Made by a program: the position numbers and the translations under genes. A stretch of 64,000 bases of DNA. Source: Conexibacter sp. DBS9H8 (GTDB taxonomy: Bacteria; Actinomycetota; Thermoleophilia; Solirubrobacterales; Solirubrobacteraceae). The notes below the pieces were generated by a model that was not told where the DNA came from, did not search any database, and saw nothing but the letters and a program-made list of their open reading frames with translations. Where the stretch lies: assembly GCF_023330685.1 (NCBI RefSeq), contig NZ_CP097128.1, forward strand, positions 248,001 through 312,000, read 5' to 3'. Of the stretch, positions 60,639 to 64,000 are shown piece by piece (within the stretch, counting starts at the first letter, position 1; every line of letters begins with the position of its first letter).

Positions 60639-61244
60639 TCAGCGGTCGGGACGGCCCGGATAGATCTCGTCGATCGTCGCCAGCGCCCGGTAGGGCGCGT
60701 CGCCGATCGCCGCCCGGATCGCCTCCGCCCCACCGGCGAGCCGGTCACAGACCGCGAGCACCCCGCAGACGTGGCGTCCCTCGGCGCGCAGCGCATCGAT
60801 CGCCTTGAGCGTCGAACCGCCGGTGGTGACCGTGTCCTCGACGAGCATGCAGCGGTCGCCGTCGTCGAGCAGGGGGCCCTCGATCCGGCGGGAGAGGCCG
60901 TGGGCCTTGACCTCCTTGCGGACGAAGAACGCCTTCACGTCGGCCCCACCCGCGAGGGCGGCACAGGCGATCGGGTCGGCCCCCATCGTCATGCCACCGA
61001 CCGCGGTCGCCCGCCACGCCCGCGCCTGGGCGGCGACGAGGCGGGCGAGTGGCACAAAGCCCTCCGGAAGCAGAATCGCCCGCTTGACGTCGACGTAGTA
61101 GTGGGCGAGCGCGCCGCTGGTGAGCGTCACCTCACCGAGGATGAGGGCATGGTCGCGCACGGCCGCCAGCAGTGCCTGACGGGCGGGTTCGTCGTCGTTG
61201 TCAGGGCTGACCGGCGAGCGGGAGGTGGGCGTCACGGGGCTCAT
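60639..61244 (-). CDS. pyrE: Orotate phosphoribosyltransferase
   Basis: 201 aa from the ATG at 61244; a GTG eight codons upstream is the alternative. The PRPP-binding motif is CMLVEDTVTTGGSTLKAIDAL, and the substrate loop region FFVRKEVKAHGLSRRIEG contains the catalytic lysines. TLTSGALAHYYVDVKRAIL is the family N-terminal block. It makes orotidine monophosphate from orotate and PRPP in pyrimidine synthesis. A small hairpin (GTCGG/CCGAC) lies between the two possible starts. Divergent from the small membrane protein at 61279. Confidence 0.94.
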   Translation of the reverse strand: MSPVTPTSRSPVSPDNDDEPARQALLAAVRDHALILGEVTLTSGALAHYYVDVKRAILLPEGFVPLARLVAAQARAWRATAVGGMTMGADPIACAALAGGADVKAFFVRKEVKAHGLSRRIEGPLLDDGDRCMLVEDTVTTGGSTLKAIDALRAEGRHVCGVLAVCDRLAGGAEAIRAAIGDAPYRALATIDEIYPGRPDR

Positions 61245-61278
61245 GCTAGAGGCGTCGGAAGCCGACACTCCTCTCTAG

Positions 61279-61626
61279 ATGGCTCGCCTGCTCCGTCTCC
61301 TCTCGCTCCTCTGCTGCGCCTTCGTGGTCGCCTCCTTCCTCCTGTTCGCGGTCTCTCAGACCTCGCATGCCTCCGCGGGCCAAGCCGAGGCGATCGCCAA
61401 CGGCACGATCTCCGGCCCGAACCGGAAGTCGGTGCCCATCAGCCGCGAAGCCCAGCCACGGCGGTTCATCGATCAGGTCACCGCGCAGCTCGAATCGCCG
61501 TTCCGCTCGATCGTCAGCACCGACTCGCGGTGGATGCGCCACCTCATCGAGACCGGGCTGTCACTGCTCCTCTACGGCTTCCTGCTCGGTTTCATCGCCC
61601 GCTGGGCCAGCGCCCGGGCGTTCTGA
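61279..61626 (+). CDS. Small conserved membrane protein
   Basis: 115 aa. A first hydrophobic segment (residues ~5-27, LLSLLCCAFVVASFLLFAV) and a second one near the C-terminus (residues ~92-108, LSLLLYGFLLGFIARW) flank a polar region, RKSVPISREAQPRRFID. No recognised family. It may be an anchored small protein with its middle outside the cytoplasm. Start is 34 bases from the divergent pyrE ATG. Confidence 0.65.
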   Translation: MARLLRLLSLLCCAFVVASFLLFAVSQTSHASAGQAEAIANGTISGPNRKSVPISREAQPRRFIDQVTAQLESPFRSIVSTDSRWMRHLIETGLSLLLYGFLLGFIARWASARAF

Positions 61627-61666
61627 CGCCGACCCGGTCGCGAGTGGGACCTGGACACGCCCGAGG

Positions 61667-61696
61667 GTGGCGGCTGACCGGGCAGTCAGCCGCCAC
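61667..61696. terminator. Bidirectional hairpin between convergent genes
   Basis: GTGGCGGCTGA (61667-61677) and its perfect 11-base complement (61686-61696) with an 8-base loop, midway between the small membrane protein stop and the L,D-transpeptidase stop. Confidence 0.65.
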
Positions 61697-61717
61697 ACCA
61701 CCCACCCGTGGTGACGA

Positions 61718-62809
61718 TCAGGTGTAGTAGGTGTCGACCCAGTCGCCGAGGGCGAGCCAGTCAAAGACGGTGATCGCATCCGGGATCGGCAGGCGCATGC
61801 AGCCGTGGCTCGCCGGATAGTTCGGCGCGGGATCATAGCCGTGGATCGCGTACCCGCTGATGAAGAAGTCCGAGTAGTACATCCCGTCGGGCAGGTAGCC
61901 GGGGGTGCGCAGCCAGATCCGCCAGGAGCCGAGGACGGTCGGCGTCGACGGCTTGCCGGAGCTGATCGGGAACAGGTTGACGACCCTCCCGCCGTCGACG
62001 AGCGCGAGGACCTGGTCGGACAGGTCACCCTCGGCGTGGCGGCCCTGACGGGGGAACCGCACGTGGAAGGCGCCACGGCCGGCGAGCAGGTCGCTGACGA
62101 GGGCGGGGGTCACCGCGGTGTCGCCCTCCCCCTGGCCGAGCATCCGGTGGTAGGTGTTGAGCGCGAGCAGGGTGCCGTTGTCGAACACCCCGGTGCGGGG
62201 CAGGAAGATGTGGAGGGCGGCGAGCCGGGCCTGCAGGAGGTCGATGAACCGGCCTCGCATGCCGGGCCGGACGGCCTCGGACAGGACGTTGTAGTGGCGC
62301 TGGGCCCCGAAGGCCGCCTGGGTCGCGGTGGCGGCGTGGCTGACGGTGACGGTGACCGTGCCCGGGAGGGGGCTCGAGAAGGCCGCCCGGAAGCGCCCGT
62401 CGACCCGCCGGGGTGAAGGGACGAGCGCGAGCACCCGCCGGCCGATCGCCCGTCGACCGACGAACGCGGTGACGGTGACCTGTTGACCGGGGACATACGG
62501 CGTGACGACCCCGGTGACGGTGACCGGCCGGCTGGGGACGCTGACGTTCGCGTGGTCGATCGTGGTGACTCCGGCGAGGAACAGCCGCGCCCGTCCACTG
62601 GCCCGGCGCACCGGGCTCGGCGGGGTCGGGCTGGTCGTCGTCGGGCTCGTCGGGGCGGTCGTCGTCGGGCTGGTCGTCGTCGGGCTCGTCGGATTCGCGA
62701 CCGCCGGCGTCGGTCCGGTGCCGGAGGAGTGACCGCCGGCGAACGCGGCCGCCGGCGCGGTGAGGGCTGCCGCGGCGACGCAGGCGAGCCCGAGCGCTCG
62801 AGTTCTCAT
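61718..62809 (-). CDS. L,D-transpeptidase (YkuD) with peptidoglycan-binding-like region
   Basis: 363 aa. A signal peptide (residues 1-25, ending AAAFA) is followed by a Thr/Ser/Pro repeat linker (TTTSPTT), an Ig-like beta region (residues ~70-165), a peptidoglycan-binding-like region (RGRFIDLLQARLAALHIF...GTLLALNTYHR) and the YkuD catalytic domain. The domain ends with SHGCMRLP, whose Cys (about residue 337) is the nucleophile, and an upstream HGYD. It cross-links peptidoglycan 3-3 in the cell wall. Its ATG overlaps the CPBP gene stop (ATGA at 62806-62809). Confidence 0.93.
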   Translation of the reverse strand: MRTRALGLACVAAAALTAPAAAFAGGHSSGTGPTPAVANPTSPTTTSPTTTAPTSPTTTSPTPPSPVRRASGRARLFLAGVTTIDHANVSVPSRPVTVTGVVTPYVPGQQVTVTAFVGRRAIGRRVLALVPSPRRVDGRFRAAFSSPLPGTVTVTVSHAATATQAAFGAQRHYNVLSEAVRPGMRGRFIDLLQARLAALHIFLPRTGVFDNGTLLALNTYHRMLGQGEGDTAVTPALVSDLLAGRGAFHVRFPRQGRHAEGDLSDQVLALVDGGRVVNLFPISSGKPSTPTVLGSWRIWLRTPGYLPDGMYYSDFFISGYAIHGYDPAPNYPASHGCMRLPIPDAITVFDWLALGDWVDTYYT

Positions 62810-63666
62810 CCGCCGGAGGCTAGCTCACGGCGGGGGCGCCAGGGCGCCGGTCCCGACAGCCGACCGGTGATCAGCCCGATCGCGGCGAGGGCACTGACGG
62901 CGACGGCGACGATCGGTCCCGCCCCCCAGTGCATCTCGTTGACGCCGAGGGCGACCGCGTTGTTGATCGCGTGGATCGCCATGCACGGGTACAGCGAGCC
63001 GGTGAACCAGCGAACGAGACAGAGCACGAAGCCGAGCAGGCCGAGCGGGATCAGGTACTCGGGCTTGGCCGAACCGGAGTGGGCGAGCCCGAACAGGATC
63101 GCGACGATGATCGCCGCGATCAGGGTCCCGAACTCCTGGCCGAAGATGCGCGCCCGGATTCCACGGAGCACCCCGAACAGGAACCCGCGAAAGAAGAACT
63201 CCTCACAGATCGGCGCGACGACGCAGACGAAGATCGCGGTGAACAGCGCCGCCACCGTCGAGTGGGTCACGCCGAGTTCGCTCGGCAGCTTGTCGGTCCC
63301 CTTGACCGTCACAAGCAGGCTGTAGAGGAAACTGATGCCGTAGTAGGCGGCGCCCGCGAGGACGACCGCCGTCACCCCGACCCGCCACGGGATCCGGCGA
63401 TATCCGAACGTCGCCGCGCCCATCACCGGCCGCCCCGTCAGCCCACGGCGGAGCACGACGAGGTAGAGCGCGGCGGCGACGAAGCAGAGGTCGAAGAGGT
63501 AGTCGGAGACGAGACTCACCGCCGGGCTCGGGCTCGTCAGCGAGGAACCGAAGGCGTGCCCGACGACCTCGACGATGACGGTGACGAGGAAGCCGGCGGC
63601 GAGCCCGATCACGACGGCGGCGGGGGCCAGCAGCAGGGAGACCGGGTGCGGGCGCGGCTCGTCCAT
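62806..63666 (-). CDS. CPBP family intramembrane metalloprotease
   Basis: 286 aa from the ATG at 63666; TAAGCT at 63674-63679 (minus) is 7 bases upstream, so the 14 extra upstream residues are not used. Eight hydrophobic segments are present. The active-site motifs are EEFFFRGFLFG (motif 1, EExxxR), FGLAHSG (motif 2) and HAINN (motif 3), as in the CAAX-protease/bacteriocin-processing (CPBP) family. It cleaves substrates within the membrane. It is translationally coupled to the L,D-transpeptidase, which suggests a link with envelope maturation. Confidence 0.9.
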   Translation of the reverse strand: MDEPRPHPVSLLLAPAAVVIGLAAGFLVTVIVEVVGHAFGSSLTSPSPAVSLVSDYLFDLCFVAAALYLVVLRRGLTGRPVMGAATFGYRRIPWRVGVTAVVLAGAAYYGISFLYSLLVTVKGTDKLPSELGVTHSTVAALFTAIFVCVVAPICEEFFFRGFLFGVLRGIRARIFGQEFGTLIAAIIVAILFGLAHSGSAKPEYLIPLGLLGFVLCLVRWFTGSLYPCMAIHAINNAVALGVNEMHWGAGPIVAVAVSALAAIGLITGRLSGPAPWRPRRELASGG

Positions 63667-63813
63667 GGGCGCGAGCTTAGGGGAGAGCGGGCAGGAGCCC
63701 GCACCCACAGCACGAACTCATCGGAAAGCCGGTGTGCTCCGGACGCCGACGCACCCCGGGCCGACCGTCTCAGGCAGCTAACCTGCTGAGCAGACGGCGG
63801 GGCTGGACCAGAC

Positions 63814-64000
63814 ATGAGCCGACATCAGCGACAGCGGCGCAGCCGCAGAGCCTCTCACCCGCTCAAGCGGGTGCTCGCTCTTGGCGCGGTCGCGGTGCTC
63901 GTCGCCCTTGTCGGCGGTGGGATCGCTGCCGCCGGCTGGGTGATCTCGACCGCCGACTCAGCGCCGAACCTCAGCGCGCTCGCCCCGCGCGTCCAGGGTC
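63814..64000 (+). CDS. Class A penicillin-binding protein/transglycosylase N-terminus (3' end outside window)
   Basis: 62 codons are visible from the ATG at 63814. A basic cytoplasmic start (RHQRQRRSRR) is followed by a single hydrophobic anchor (VLALGAVAVLVALVGGGIAAAGWVI) and then TADSAPNLSALAPR, which matches the region just after the membrane anchor in bifunctional penicillin-binding proteins. TAACCT at 63778-63783 is a possible -10. The catalytic domains lie beyond the window, so the call rests on the anchor and this short segment. Confidence 0.6.
   Translation, partial: MSRHQRQRRSRRASHPLKRVLALGAVAVLVALVGGGIAAAGWVISTADSAPNLSALAPRVQG

Noticed and set aside
59685..60663. Plus-strand frames over the MFS gene
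   Set aside because: Hydrophilic Arg/Gln/Glu-rich shadow frames antisense to a clear transporter.

Overview
The window is a 64 kb stretch of a very GC-rich actinobacterial chromosome. The gene content and style suggest the class Thermoleophilia (Solirubrobacterales-like): GC-rich codon use, a SCO6880-type conjugation cassette, an acyl-CoA carboxylase with a small epsilon subunit, a WS/DGAT acyltransferase, DUF445 and DUF4393 proteins, split LigD-like genes and a DtxR regulator. The class is an inference; the high GC and actinobacterial families are seen directly. Many first-of-operon genes have no Shine-Dalgarno but carry a TAnnnT hexamer 6-10 bases before the start codon, so leaderless mRNAs look common. 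I used this to reset several starts.

Layout. 1-7.0 kb: a cell-surface glycan block. A minus-strand operon runs lipoprotein, large membrane protein, GT39-type glycosyltransferase, FAD-dependent oxidoreductase (cut by the window edge), with a divergent O-antigen-ligase-like gene. 7.1-14.4 kb: an ECF-sigma-like gene divergent from a tightly coupled type IV secretion/conjugation cassette (VirB2-like, VirB6-like, SCO6880, VirB4-like ATPase, VirD4-like ATPase, DUF4913-like) without relaxase or integrase. 14.4-18.1 kb: glutamate decarboxylase, DUF445 and DUF4393-like proteins. 18.1-24.1 kb: glycerate kinase, NHEJ-type primase/polymerase and ATP-dependent DNA ligase as convergent separate genes, a DtxR-family regulator, a lipase-like hydrolase and an aminotransferase.

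24.2-25.4 kb: an IS630-family element with a frameshifted transposase. 25.5-33.3 kb: sucCD, a HAD hydrolase, biotin carboxylase/BCCP, and two membrane glycosyltransferases. 33.3-38.1 kb: an assimilatory sulfate-reduction cluster (sulfite reductase, APS-type reductase, cysD, cysN). 38.1-42.6 kb: a gene-poor stretch, an intact IS630 element inserted exactly in the stop codon of the carboxylase epsilon gene, the carboxyltransferase gene, and an ISL3-type transposase remnant. 42.6-48.6 kb: WS/DGAT, an MFS transporter, then decaying genes (histidine kinase remnant, molybdopterin oxidoreductase with at least three frameshifts).

48.7-54.2 kb: an APC permease, a UDP-xylose-synthase-like epimerase, a polyprenyl sugar phosphotransferase and a hypothetical protein. 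54.1-56.6 kb: an unusual dipeptide-type ABC system in which DppC-like and DppB-like permeases are fused into one chain and the partner ATPase has lost its P-loop lysine. 56.8-64 kb: tRNA-Arg(CCU), a MarR/ClC pair, an MFS transporter with pyrE, a small membrane protein, an L,D-transpeptidase with a CPBP protease, and the start of a class A penicillin-binding protein. No CRISPR array, rRNA, origin or prophage was seen.
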